Assembly (NCBI GenBank): GCA_040386235.1
Contig: JAZKGA010000001.1
Span: 992,001 to 1,056,000, forward strand
Direction: 5' to 3'
Origin: JAZKGA01 sp040386235
Lineage (GTDB): Bacteria; Pseudomonadota; Alphaproteobacteria; Micavibrionales; Micavibrionaceae
DNA: 64,000 bases
The first letter of the stretch is position 1; every line of letters begins with the position of its first letter. The notes under the pieces were generated by a model, which had not been told where the DNA came from, did no database searches, and saw nothing but the letters and a program-made list of their open reading frames with translations. A program made the translations under genes and the position numbers. This document shows positions 8,813-17,427 of this stretch, piece by piece.

Positions 8813-9151
8813 ATGACCGAACAAATCCCCACCCATATCTGGCTGGACAGTCAGATACGCCGCCTGTCGCTGCTGGGGCATTACGTCATGATTGTGCGGC
8901 GTGGCAACCCGTCTTCCGGCACGATTATCCTGCAATGCCGCTATCGTGACGGCACCAGCCATATTTACACCCAGACGCGCGATGCAACAGGGGAATTGGC
9001 GTGGCTGACCGCTTTATCGGGAAATGCGGTTGCGGACCGTGACGCAGATGCGTATATTCGCGACGCGATTGCGTTTGACCCGGATGCCTGGGCGGTTGAA
9101 ATTGCATGGGATAATAAAGGCACAGTGCCGTTCGAAGGAAGAATCGTTTGA
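8813..9151 (+). CDS. DUF1491 family protein
   Basis: 112 residues. The order of WLDSQIRRLSLLGHYVMIVRRG, GTIILQCR and an acidic tail with AWAVEIAW matches DUF1491, a small family I know mainly from Alphaproteobacteria, with no assigned function. It sits 15 bases after fur and its TGA overlaps the TTG start of prfC, so it is probably expressed with the release factor. No catalytic motif is visible. The family is useful here as a lineage marker. Confidence 0.75.
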   Translation: MTEQIPTHIWLDSQIRRLSLLGHYVMIVRRGNPSSGTIILQCRYRDGTSHIYTQTRDATGELAWLTALSGNAVADRDADAYIRDAIAFDPDAWAVEIAWDNKGTVPFEGRIV

Positions 9152-10722
9152 GTAAGTTTGAGGCCCAAATCGCGAAACGCCGCACCTTTGCCATCATCTC
9201 GCACCCCGATGCGGGTAAGACGACGCTGACGGAAAAGCTGCTGCTGTTCGGCGGGGCGATTAACCTGGCCGGAATGGTCAAAGCGAAGGGGGAACGCCGC
9301 CGCGCACGATCCGACTGGATGAAGGTTGAGCAAGAGCGCGGTATTTCCGTTGCCTCCTCTGTCATGACATTCGCGTACAAGGATTACACCTATAATTTGC
9401 TGGATACACCGGGGCACGAGGATTTCTCGGAAGATACGTATCGGACACTCAGCGCGGTCGATAGTGCCGTGATGATCCTGGATGCGGCAAAGGGGATTGA
9501 AACCCAGACTCTGAAATTGTTCGAAGTCTGCCGCCTGCGCGACATTCCGATCATGACCTTTATCAACAAAATGGACCGTGACGGGCATGACCCGTTCACC
9601 CTGATGGACGAAGTGGCGAAAAAGCTGGCGTTAGAAGTCGTTCCGGTGACCTGGCCGATTGGTATGGGGCGCGACTTCCGTGGCTGTTATGACCTGATTA
9701 ACGATCAATTGATCCTGTTTGGCCGTGGCAAGGGCGATACTGTGGCGGAATCCATCGTCTGCACCGGCCTTGATGACCCGAAAATTGACGCGCATTTGAA
9801 TGCGGATGTTGCCGCACAATTGCGCGAAGAAGTAGATATGGTGCGCAGCCTGTGTCCCGCCTTTGACCGTGACGCCTATCTGGCCGGATATCAGACGGCC
9901 GTGTATTTCGGCAGTGCAATGTACAATTTTGGTGTGGCTGAACTGCTGGATGCGCTTGGCCGTTTTGCGCCTGAACCACGGGCACACAAGGCGGTGCAGC
10001 GTGTCGTTGATCCGCAAGAAGATAAGGTCACGGCCTTCGTCTTTAAAATTCAGGCGAATATGGACCCCAAACACCGCGACCGCATGGCGTTTGCCCGCAT
10101 CATTTCTGGGCGGTTTCAGCGCGGTATGAAGCTGTTTCACGCGCGGTCCGGTAAATCCTTGATTATCCATTCGCCCCAGCTGTTCCTGGCCCAGGATCGC
10201 GAAATGGCGGAAGAGGCATTCCCAGGCGACATTATCGGCCTGCCCAACCATGGCAATTTGCGGATCGGCGATGTGCTGACCGAAGGGGAAACGCTGACGA
10301 TCACTGGAATCCCCAGTTTTGCGCCGGAACATATGCAAAAAGTATTGGCCGATGACCCGATGCGCGCGAAGCATTTGAACAACGCGCTGGAACAGCTGGC
10401 GGAAGAGGGTGTGGCCCGGATTTTCAAACCCCTGGTGGAAACAACCTGGATCGTCGGGGTGGTGGGGCCGCTGCAATTCGACGTGCTGGCTGACCGTATC
10501 CGCACCGAATACAACATTCCCGTGCATTTCGATACGACCAGCTATTATGCCGCCCGCTGGGTGCGTGGTGACGACGCGAAAATCAAAGCGTTTGTCGAGG
10601 GCAACCGCATGGCGGCCGCGCTGGATCACGATGGCGATGTCGTGTTCCTGGCGCGTAATTCATGGCACATGAGCGACGTGCAGGATAAAAACAAAGACCT
10701 GCAGTTCTGCGAGACAAAATAA
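9148..10722 (+). CDS. prfC: Peptide chain release factor 3
   Basis: 524 residues, matching RF3. This translational GTPase recycles RF1/RF2 from the ribosome after termination. The G domain has SHPDAGKTTLTEKLL (P loop), the switch region with RARSDWMKVEQERGIS, DTPGHEDF (G3) and NKMD (G4). Domains II and III follow to the C-terminus. The start is TTG at 9148, chosen because an AAGGAAG ribosome site lies at 9135-9141 and the family N-terminus SKFEAQIAKRRTFAIISHP begins there. It overlaps the end of the DUF1491 gene by four bases. Confidence 0.95.
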   Translation: MSKFEAQIAKRRTFAIISHPDAGKTTLTEKLLLFGGAINLAGMVKAKGERRRARSDWMKVEQERGISVASSVMTFAYKDYTYNLLDTPGHEDFSEDTYRTLSAVDSAVMILDAAKGIETQTLKLFEVCRLRDIPIMTFINKMDRDGHDPFTLMDEVAKKLALEVVPVTWPIGMGRDFRGCYDLINDQLILFGRGKGDTVAESIVCTGLDDPKIDAHLNADVAAQLREEVDMVRSLCPAFDRDAYLAGYQTAVYFGSAMYNFGVAELLDALGRFAPEPRAHKAVQRVVDPQEDKVTAFVFKIQANMDPKHRDRMAFARIISGRFQRGMKLFHARSGKSLIIHSPQLFLAQDREMAEEAFPGDIIGLPNHGNLRIGDVLTEGETLTITGIPSFAPEHMQKVLADDPMRAKHLNNALEQLAEEGVARIFKPLVETTWIVGVVGPLQFDVLADRIRTEYNIPVHFDTTSYYAARWVRGDDAKIKAFVEGNRMAAALDHDGDVVFLARNSWHMSDVQDKNKDLQFCETK

Positions 10723-10756
10723 GCTTGATTTCTGCGAATGATAATGACATTTAATT

Positions 10757-10773
10757 CGTACCTTATTGGTACG
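10757..10773. promoter_or_regulatory. Palindromic operator candidate for the SUF operon
   Basis: Perfect inverted repeat CGTACC-TTATT-GGTACG, 16 bases before the ATG of the Rrf2-type regulator. It is not followed by a T-run, so it is not a terminator. Size and placement suit a dimeric Rrf2/IscR-type repressor acting on its own operon. A weaker AT-rich, Fur-box-like stretch lies just upstream at about 10735-10752. Confidence 0.55.
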
Positions 10774-10789
10774 GATAGAAGATAAATTC

Positions 10790-11209
10790 ATGTTACGCAT
10801 ATCAAAAATGGCAGATTACGCGATTGTGGTGCTGGCCGATCTGGCCGACGCCCCACAGGACAATGTTGCCACGAGCGTGGCTGTTGCTGCTCGTACATCC
10901 ATTCCAGAACCGACAGTGGCCAAGGTGATGAAACCGATGACCAAATCCGGCTGGCTGGTCGCACAACGCGGCGCCCGGGGTGGATACAAACTGGCGCAGC
11001 CCTTGGCGGGGATTGCCGTATCTGACGTTATCACGCTGTTTGACGGGCCACTGACGCTGACCAATTGCGGTGATGATACCGATGCGCATCAGTGCAAAGT
11101 GGGCATGGCCTGCCGGGTCAGAGGCCGCTGGGCCAAGGTATCGCAGGCCTTGCATGACACGTTGCGCCAAATCAGCGTCGCCGACCTGATTGCAGAAAAA
11201 AGAGGGTAG
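10790..11209 (+). CDS. Rrf2/IscR-type SUF operon regulator
   Basis: 139 residues from ATG 10790; the frame extends upstream to a GTG at 10766, but that would include the palindrome. The winged helix starts MLRISKMADYAIVVLADLA, a hallmark of the SUF-associated Rrf2 regulators, with the wing at GARGGYKLAQP. Three cysteines spaced C-x8-C-x5-C (NCGDDTDAHQCKVGMAC) fit an Fe-S cluster site. It heads the suf genes by 6 bases, so it probably senses cluster status and autoregulates the operon via the palindrome at 10757-10773. Confidence 0.88.
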   Translation: MLRISKMADYAIVVLADLADAPQDNVATSVAVAARTSIPEPTVAKVMKPMTKSGWLVAQRGARGGYKLAQPLAGIAVSDVITLFDGPLTLTNCGDDTDAHQCKVGMACRVRGRWAKVSQALHDTLRQISVADLIAEKRG

Positions 11210-11215
11210 GGCACC

Positions 11216-12685
11216 ATGTCCGCAACAAGCGAAACAAAAGCGACAGTCGCGCAACTGGCCACATATGATGCTGGCTTTGTCACGGATATCGAGGTTGATA
11301 AGGCCCCAAAAGGGTTGAATGAAGATATCATTCGTCTGATCTCCTCGAAAAAAGAAGAGCCGGATTGGATGCTGGAATCACGGCTGAAGGCCTATCGCCA
11401 CTGGCTGACCATGCCTGAACCAACCTGGGCAAAAGTGGACTTCACCCCGATTGATTATCAGGCCTATCATTATTATGCCGCGCCAAAGGGGCAAACTGGC
11501 CCGAAATCGCTGGATGAAGTCGATCCCAAACTGCTTGAAACATATGCCAAGCTGGGTATCCCATTGCGGGAGCAGGAAATGCTGGCGGGGGTCGTGCCAT
11601 CATCCAGCAATGTCGCGGTGGACGCGGTGTTCGACAGCGTGTCGGTCGCCACGACGTTTAAGGAAAAGCTGAAAGAATCCGGCGTTATTTTCTGCCCTAT
11701 TTCTGAGGCGATCCGCACCTATCCTGACCTGATCAAAACCTATCTCGGCTCCGTTGTGCCTTATACCGATAACAAACACGCCTGCTTGAACGCCGCTGTG
11801 TTTACCGATGGGTCTTTTGTCTATATTCCGCCGGGCGTACGGTGCCCCATGGAATTATCGACGTATTTCCGCATCAACGAACGCAATACGGGCCAGTTTG
11901 AGCGCACCCTGATCATCGTTGATAAGGGCGGGTACGTTTCTTATCTTGAAGGCTGTACCGCGCCCCAGCGCGATGAAAACCAGCTGCACGCCGCTGTTGT
12001 TGAACTGGTCGCGCAGGAAGAGGCTGAAATCAAGTATTCGACCGTTCAAAACTGGTATCCCGGTGATGAAAACGGCAAAGGCGGTATATATAATTTCGTG
12101 ACCAAGCGTGGCCTGTGTGCCGGTCGGGCGTCAAAGATTTCGTGGACCCAGGTGGAAACCGGGTCGGCGATCACGTGGAAATACCCGTCTTGCATCCTGA
12201 AGGGTGACGATTCTGTCGGTGAGTTTTATTCGGTTGCCATCACCAATGGCCGGCAACAAGCGGATACCGGCACGAAGATGATCCATCTGGGCCGCCGGAC
12301 CAAAAGCCGGATTATTGCCAAGGGGATCGCGGCGGGTAAGTCAGACAGCACCTATCGCGGCCTGGTGCGGATTGCGCCCGGCGCCATTGGGGCGCGTAAT
12401 TTTACCCAGTGTGACTCGCTGCTGATCGGGGATCAGTGCGGCGCACACACGGTGCCATACATCGATTGCCGCAATCATACGGCGAAACTGGAACACGAAG
12501 CGACGACCAGTAAGATTTCAGAAGACCAGCTGTTTTATTGTCAACAGCGGGGACTGAATCAAGAAGCCGCCGTGGCCCTGATCGTCAATGGATTCTGCCG
12601 CGAAGTGTTGCAAAATCTGCCGATGGAATTCGCGGTCGAAGCGCAAAAGCTTGTCGCTATCTCATTAGAAGGAAGTGTAGGATAA
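11216..12685 (+). CDS. sufB: SUF scaffold protein SufB
   Basis: 489 residues, the usual SufB length. Conserved blocks seen include YTDNKHACLNAAVFTDGSF, RCPMELSTYFRIN, YLEGCTAPQRDENQLHAAVVE and, near the end, the HEATTSKISEDQLFYCQQRG segment. SufB forms the SufBC2D scaffold on which Fe-S clusters are built in the cytosol. It is the first structural gene of the operon, 6 bases after the regulator, and sufC follows one base after its stop. Nothing unusual. Confidence 0.96.
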   Translation: MSATSETKATVAQLATYDAGFVTDIEVDKAPKGLNEDIIRLISSKKEEPDWMLESRLKAYRHWLTMPEPTWAKVDFTPIDYQAYHYYAAPKGQTGPKSLDEVDPKLLETYAKLGIPLREQEMLAGVVPSSSNVAVDAVFDSVSVATTFKEKLKESGVIFCPISEAIRTYPDLIKTYLGSVVPYTDNKHACLNAAVFTDGSFVYIPPGVRCPMELSTYFRINERNTGQFERTLIIVDKGGYVSYLEGCTAPQRDENQLHAAVVELVAQEEAEIKYSTVQNWYPGDENGKGGIYNFVTKRGLCAGRASKISWTQVETGSAITWKYPSCILKGDDSVGEFYSVAITNGRQQADTGTKMIHLGRRTKSRIIAKGIAAGKSDSTYRGLVRIAPGAIGARNFTQCDSLLIGDQCGAHTVPYIDCRNHTAKLEHEATTSKISEDQLFYCQQRGLNQEAAVALIVNGFCREVLQNLPMEFAVEAQKLVAISLEGSVG

Positions 12686-12686
12686 T

Positions 12687-13436
12687 ATGCTAGAAATCAA
12701 CAATTTACATGCCAGCATTGGTGACAAGCCAATCTTAAACGGCGTTAACCTGCATCTGCCTGCGGGTCAGGTACATGCGATTATGGGCCCGAACGGATCG
12801 GGCAAATCCACCCTGTCTTATGTTCTGGCTGGCCGGAATGGGTACGATGTCACGGCGGGCGAAGCGCTGCTAGGCAGTCGCAATCTGCTGGCGATGGATC
12901 CGGATGAACGCGCCGTGGCTGGTTTATTTCTGGCGTTTCAATATCCGCTGGAAATTCCCGGCGTGACGTTTTCAACCTTTCTTAAAACCGCAATTAATGC
13001 ACAGCGTCAGGCGCGGGGCGAGGTGGAACTGGATGCGATGGCGATGCTGAAACTGCTGCGCAGTGTGGCAAAGGAATTGGGCGTGTCTGATGACATGTTG
13101 AAACGTGCGCTGAATACCGGGTGTTCCGGCGGTGAGAAAAAGCGGAACGAGGTTTTGCAGATGTCATTGCTGGCGCCGAAATGCGCCATTCTGGATGAGA
13201 CGGACAGCGGCCTTGATATTGACGCCCTGCGCATTGTCGCGGATGGTGTAAACCGGATGCGGGCCCCGGATCGCAGCTTCCTGATCATCACGCATTACCA
13301 AAGATTGCTGGACTACATCGTCCCGGATGTTGTGCATGTGATGGCGAAAGGCCGGATTATCAAATCTGGCGGCCCCGACCTGGCGAAAGAGCTTGAAAAA
13401 ACTGGCTACGCCGATGTTGCGAGCGAGGCCGCATAA
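12687..13436 (+). CDS. sufC: SUF ATPase SufC
   Basis: 249 residues. ABC-type ATPase with Walker A GPNGSGKST, signature CSGGEKKRNE and Walker B CAILDETDSGLD, the standard SufC forms (the first signature residue is Cys rather than Leu, CSGGEK). It powers the SufBCD scaffold and has no membrane part. One base separates it from sufB and one from sufD, so stoichiometric translation is likely. Start ATG at 12687 gives the family N-terminus MLEINNLHASI. Confidence 0.95.
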   Translation: MLEINNLHASIGDKPILNGVNLHLPAGQVHAIMGPNGSGKSTLSYVLAGRNGYDVTAGEALLGSRNLLAMDPDERAVAGLFLAFQYPLEIPGVTFSTFLKTAINAQRQARGEVELDAMAMLKLLRSVAKELGVSDDMLKRALNTGCSGGEKKRNEVLQMSLLAPKCAILDETDSGLDIDALRIVADGVNRMRAPDRSFLIITHYQRLLDYIVPDVVHVMAKGRIIKSGGPDLAKELEKTGYADVASEAA

Positions 13437-13437
13437 C

Positions 13438-14577
13438 ATGACACAATTCGCCACTTCTGCACCGATTGTATTAAGCGACTGGCAAGCCCAGCTGGCGGCT
13501 CTGTGCGTGGGGAAAAGTTTCAAACGACTACCAACCAAGGCGGATGAGGCCTGGAAATACACGGCGCTTGAGGTCGCGTTACAGTCGATCCCCGTAAAGT
13601 CGGCCCAGATTGAGATTACCAAGACCCCTGCGTTCTCGGCTATTTCACAAGCCGACATGACCCGTTTACGCACCGCGTCAGATGCGGGTCATTATACAGC
13701 GCCATACGACCTGACGTCCATGTATTGCGACGTTTGCACGCAAAGACTGAGCTTGGATGCCTGCACCGAAATTGAACCGGTTCTGCGTCACATGAATATC
13801 CAGGGTGACGGCCTGGCGATGACCCATACGATGATCCAGGTGACCGACGGCACGCACCAAGTGCTGATTGAAACGGTGGATGCGGACGGGACCAGCTGGC
13901 TTAACCAAAGCGTGGATATTCAGGTGGGCACAGGTGCCAGCCTGTTGCACATCCGCCATTACACCGTCCCGCATGCCGCCGCCGTCATGACGCACAGCGC
14001 CCGCGTTCAGGTCGCCAAAGACGGACGTTACACCGCGCTGATTATCGCGGATCATGCCGGGTTACAGCGCAACGATATTCAAATCGATTTATTGGGTGAG
14101 GGCGCAGAAGGCCAGGCCTATGGCCTTCATCTGGCACAAGGCGATGCGCACCCTGATTTGACTGTCTTGCTGCGCCATTTGGCACCGTCCTGTCGCTCAG
14201 ACCAATTTGTCCGGTCGATTATCAAGGACCGCGCGCAATCTGTGTTTCAGGGCAAAATCTATGTTGGTCAGGTAGCCCAGCAAACGGATGGATATCAGTT
14301 GTCAAACGCGATCCTGCTGTCACCTCAGGCGACGATGCAGGTCAAGCCGGAGCTGGAAATTTATGCGGATGACGTGAAATGTTCGCACGGGGCGACAACC
14401 GCGCCGATGGACGAAGATGCTTTATTCTACATGCGCAGCCGTGGGCTGCCTGAACAAACAGCACAAAAACTGGTGATGACCGCGTTTTGTGCCGAGGTGC
14501 TGGATCGTGTACCGGACGAGGCGCAGCGCGAAGTGGCGCGGGAAAGGATTGATGCATGGCTTTCAATTCATCTGTAA
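13438..14577 (+). CDS. sufD: SUF scaffold protein SufD
   Basis: 379 residues from ATG 13438; the frame stays open upstream inside sufC, but the start directly after the sufC stop gives a normal length. The N-terminal part has LPTKADEAWKYTAL, and the C-terminal beta-helix ends with the conserved CSHGATTAPMDEDALFYMRSRG block shared by SufB and SufD. SufD partners SufB in the scaffold and supports iron entry. Its last 22 bases overlap the sufS start. Confidence 0.94.
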   Translation: MTQFATSAPIVLSDWQAQLAALCVGKSFKRLPTKADEAWKYTALEVALQSIPVKSAQIEITKTPAFSAISQADMTRLRTASDAGHYTAPYDLTSMYCDVCTQRLSLDACTEIEPVLRHMNIQGDGLAMTHTMIQVTDGTHQVLIETVDADGTSWLNQSVDIQVGTGASLLHIRHYTVPHAAAVMTHSARVQVAKDGRYTALIIADHAGLQRNDIQIDLLGEGAEGQAYGLHLAQGDAHPDLTVLLRHLAPSCRSDQFVRSIIKDRAQSVFQGKIYVGQVAQQTDGYQLSNAILLSPQATMQVKPELEIYADDVKCSHGATTAPMDEDALFYMRSRGLPEQTAQKLVMTAFCAEVLDRVPDEAQREVARERIDAWLSIHL

Positions 14578-15812
14578 TCCGCGCTGATTTCCCGTTCCTG
14601 GATCAACGCGATGACAACGGCATGCCGCCCTGTTTTCTGGACAGTGCCGCCAGTGCCCAGAAACCGCGTCAGGTCCTTGAAAAGATTGATGATCTGTACC
14701 GGAACAGCTATGCGAATATTCACCGTGGCCTGTATCGCCAGTCGGCGGACCTGACCGCGCTGTACGAAGCTGTGCGGATCGCCGTCGATGATTTTATCGC
14801 CGCCTATGGTCCCGACAGCGTCGTGTTTACGAAGAATACCACCGAAGCCATCAATATGATTGCCGCCAGCTGGGGCCAGACAGCGATTGCGGCCGGCGAT
14901 GACATCGTCCTGACCATGCATGAACATCATGCCAATATCGTGCCGTGGCAGATTCTGGCGGGACGCCAGAATGCCGAGATTAAGGTGCTGGGTTTGAACC
15001 CTGATCTGACGCTCAATCTGGCGCAATTGCCGGCATTGTTAAGTGCGAAGACGAAACTGGTTGCGGTTGCGCATGTGTCGAATGCTTTGGGCATTATCAA
15101 TCCCGTGGCTGAGATCGTCAAAATCGTCCGCAAACATGCGCCCCAGGCCAAAATCCTGATTGACGGGTCACAAGCCGTGGTCCACCAACCCGTATCCGTA
15201 CGTGATCTGGACGCTGATTTCTATGTCTTTACCGGGCACAAACTGTATGCGCCGGTGGGGGCAGGGGTTGCGGTGATCCGTCCGTCTATTCTGGCCAACA
15301 TGCCGCCGTACCAGGGCGGTGGCGATATGATTGATCGCGTCAGTTTCAGCGGCACCACGTTTAAATCGGGGCCAGCCAGACTTGAAGCCGGAACGCCTGA
15401 CTTTATGGCCGTTATCGGCCTGGGTGAGGCGATCGCATATCTGCAAACCATTGGCATGGACCGTATTGCCGCCTATGAAACAGAACTGCGCGCGGCGGCT
15501 GATAACGCTTTGGCCACGGTGCCAGGTCTGACCCTGTGGGGGGCGGATGCGCCCCGCATCGGGATTTTCAGCTTAAGCCTGGCGCATTGCCATCCGGCCG
15601 ATACCGCGATGATCCTGGATGCGCAGGGGATCGCGGTGCGCAATGGTCATCATTGCTGCCAACCCTTGATGGAAGATTTGGGCGTGACCGGCACAGTCCG
15701 TGCGTCAGGCGCGATATATACCAGCATGGACGATATCGACCGCCTGGTCGCCGGCCTGCAAAAAGCGACGGTCATGCTGACACGCAGCGGGCGCAAGGCG
15801 GCCACGTCATGA
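14556..15812 (+). CDS. sufS: Cysteine desulfurase SufS
   Basis: 418 residues. A group II PLP-dependent desulfurase that takes sulfur from L-cysteine and passes it to the SUF scaffold. PLP lysine is Lys229 in FTGHKLYAP; His123-His125 region (MHEHHAN) and IHRGLYRQS match the family. The active-site loop reads GHHCCQPLM (Cys367/368) where most SufS have a single Cys followed by Ala. No sufE gene lies in this operon, so the sulfur acceptor is elsewhere or different. The start overlaps sufD and is preceded by a GGAAAGG site. Confidence 0.94.
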   Translation: MAFNSSVIRADFPFLDQRDDNGMPPCFLDSAASAQKPRQVLEKIDDLYRNSYANIHRGLYRQSADLTALYEAVRIAVDDFIAAYGPDSVVFTKNTTEAINMIAASWGQTAIAAGDDIVLTMHEHHANIVPWQILAGRQNAEIKVLGLNPDLTLNLAQLPALLSAKTKLVAVAHVSNALGIINPVAEIVKIVRKHAPQAKILIDGSQAVVHQPVSVRDLDADFYVFTGHKLYAPVGAGVAVIRPSILANMPPYQGGGDMIDRVSFSGTTFKSGPARLEAGTPDFMAVIGLGEAIAYLQTIGMDRIAAYETELRAAADNALATVPGLTLWGADAPRIGIFSLSLAHCHPADTAMILDAQGIAVRNGHHCCQPLMEDLGVTGTVRASGAIYTSMDDIDRLVAGLQKATVMLTRSGRKAATS

Positions 15813-16225
15813 TGAAACCAGTGGCCAACGAAGATATGGTGCGGAACGCCTTGGGCGACGATTACGATGACCTGGCCGAACCACCCAGTTTACAGGCCGA
15901 TCGTGAACATCCTCTGTTTGGCGCGATCCGCAAGGCATTAATGGATGTTTTCGACCCGGAAATCCCGGTCAACGTGTATGAACTGGGCCTGATCTATAAA
16001 ATCGAGATGACGGACATGCCGTCTGGCCAGGCCGATGTGGCGGTACTGATGACCTTGACGTCTCCGGCCTGTCCGGTGGCCCAGGAAATGCCGATTATGG
16101 TGCAGTCCGCCATCCTGCCGTTGGACGGCGTGGGCGATGTGGCGGTTGATATCGTCTGGGACCCTACCTGGGATCCCAGCAAAATGTCGGAAACGGCAAA
16201 ATTACAGTTGAACATGTTTACCTAA
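15809..16225 (+). CDS. sufT: SUF-associated MIP18/DUF59 protein (SufT-like)
   Basis: 138 residues. An N-terminal acidic extension of about 40 residues is followed by a DUF59 domain: ALMDVFDPEIPVNVYELGL, then MTLTSPACPVA with the conserved Cys, and VWDPTWDPSKMSE. The family helps Fe-S cluster maturation and carrier function; the C-terminal Cys-rich SufT form differs, so the name is by context. ATG at 15809 overlaps the sufS stop (ATGA). The next start is 9 bases downstream. Confidence 0.88.
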   Translation: MMKPVANEDMVRNALGDDYDDLAEPPSLQADREHPLFGAIRKALMDVFDPEIPVNVYELGLIYKIEMTDMPSGQADVAVLMTLTSPACPVAQEMPIMVQSAILPLDGVGDVAVDIVWDPTWDPSKMSETAKLQLNMFT

Positions 16226-16234
16226 GGACACACG

Positions 16235-16582
16235 ATGCGCGCCTTGACCCGAAATGAGATCACGATCACGCCAGATGCGGTGAAATACCTGGAATCGGTC
16301 CGTGGTGATGCGGCGGCCATTCACCTGCGGATTGCGGCGGGGAAGGGATGCGGCGGCCATGAATATAAGATGGAACCTGTGGCAACCTGGGACGACACAG
16401 TGCCAGATTTGTACATTCAGGTCAGCGCGGACCTGCGCCTGACACTTGAACCCGCCGATCTGATGAAATTATTTGGCATGCGGATTGATTATGTGACCGA
16501 CACTCTGGGCAATCGCAAGATTGAGATCACCAATCCGAATGAAAAGGGCCGCTGTGGCTGCGGCCAATCCCCCGCTTTTTAA
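16235..16582 (+). CDS. sufA: A-type Fe-S carrier (SufA/IscA family)
   Basis: 115 residues. HesB/IscA fold with the three expected cysteines: Cys in GKGCGGHEYKM and the C-terminal GRCGCGQ pair. These proteins carry clusters from the scaffold to target apoproteins. The first Cys is in a GCGG context rather than the common GCSG. It is the last gene of the operon and is followed 26 bases later by an intrinsic terminator, which marks the operon end. Confidence 0.92.
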   Translation: MRALTRNEITITPDAVKYLESVRGDAAAIHLRIAAGKGCGGHEYKMEPVATWDDTVPDLYIQVSADLRLTLEPADLMKLFGMRIDYVTDTLGNRKIEITNPNEKGRCGCGQSPAF

Positions 16583-16607
16583 CTTCCCTGCCAGCGCTTA
16601 AAAACAC

Positions 16608-16631
16608 AAAAGGCCGCATTGCGGCCTTTTT
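16608..16631 (+). terminator. Intrinsic terminator of the suf operon
   Basis: Stem AAAGGCCGC / GCGGCCTTT around a short AT loop, followed by T residues. It also works in reverse for the minus-strand genes that converge on it (A-run on the other side). Confidence 0.85.
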
Positions 16632-16652
16632 AGTCGATTAAGTCGTTAAACC

Positions 16653-16793
16653 TTAACGAGGAGCAGGCGTGCGATCCAGGCCAGCGTGGTTGTTTACGCT
16701 GCCAGCGTGGCCGATGAAGTTCATCGCTACGTTTGCTTGAGGAGCCAGGCGATCATTTTTACGTGCTATTGCTGCTGCTGTACCTTTTACCAT
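16653..16793 (-). CDS. Small 46-residue basic protein
   Basis: Minus-strand frame from ATG (16793) to TAA (16653), preceded by a strong GAGGAG ribosome site 7-8 bases upstream. The product starts MVKGTAAAIARKNDRLAPQ and ends in a His/Asn/Gly region and TPAPR. It begins 10 bases after the stop of the 206-residue gene on the same strand and ends just before the shared terminator, so it would be the last gene of that operon. No homologue recognised. The ribosome site, spacing and position are why I believe it is real. Confidence 0.6.
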   Translation of the reverse strand: MVKGTAAAIARKNDRLAPQANVAMNFIGHAGSVNNHAGLDRTPAPR

Positions 16794-16803
16794 TTTACTC
16801 TCC

Positions 16804-17424
16804 TCAGTTTACTGCTTCGTATTCTTTTTCGAGGTACAGATTTTGTAAAGAGCTTAAATCTGCGCCACTTTTATACGCTTTATAAAGGTCATTATGTCCA
16901 AGTTCATTTATCTTGTCAAGGACTTTCTGATGCCCATACCGGGCATAAAGCTCATCAGCGATGCGGAAACTGTGGATAACAATGTCGAAGCCTTTGGAAA
17001 AAATCAAGTTGCTGAATTCAACCGCGTTCATGGTCGCCGCATCGGGACGGCGGAAACCACAGTAGCTTTGTTCCACATCACGAATACCGCAATACAGATA
17101 CATGGCCAGTAATTCAATCTGGGCCTGAAATTTCTCAGGCGCGACCAGCACCACGCTGAATTCATCCGGATTTTGATACGTGACATCGCGACCCTTAATA
17201 ACGCGCGCCGAGATTTTGTAGTGGTGCATAACCTGCAGCATATAGCGGCCGGATTCGGTCTGTTGCAGGATATCTGTAACGGCCGTCAGAATCGTATCGC
17301 TGTGCGGATGGGCATAGGTGCCAACCGCCGCGCCAGTCGCATCGGTGGCAGGCGCAAAGGTGTGCGCCAGATCGGTGCCTGGTGCATTCTTTTGCGTCTC
17401 GAATCCGTCGTGTTGATGTGTCAT
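16804..17424 (-). CDS. Conserved-looking protein of unknown function
   Basis: 206 residues, no signal peptide or membrane segment. The first 40 residues are polar and probably disordered. The rest alternates helices and strands, with a YCGIRDVEQSYCGF segment, GFDIVIHSFRIADELYARYGHQKVLDKINELGHNDLYKAY and a charged end. It is 3 bases downstream of the 193-residue gene on the same strand and 10 bases upstream of the small gene. Likely a cytosolic protein expressed with both neighbours. I do not recognise a family. Confidence 0.65.
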   Translation of the reverse strand: MTHQHDGFETQKNAPGTDLAHTFAPATDATGAAVGTYAHPHSDTILTAVTDILQQTESGRYMLQVMHHYKISARVIKGRDVTYQNPDEFSVVLVAPEKFQAQIELLAMYLYCGIRDVEQSYCGFRRPDAATMNAVEFSNLIFSKGFDIVIHSFRIADELYARYGHQKVLDKINELGHNDLYKAYKSGADLSSLQNLYLEKEYEAVN

Positions 17425-17427
17425 GCG

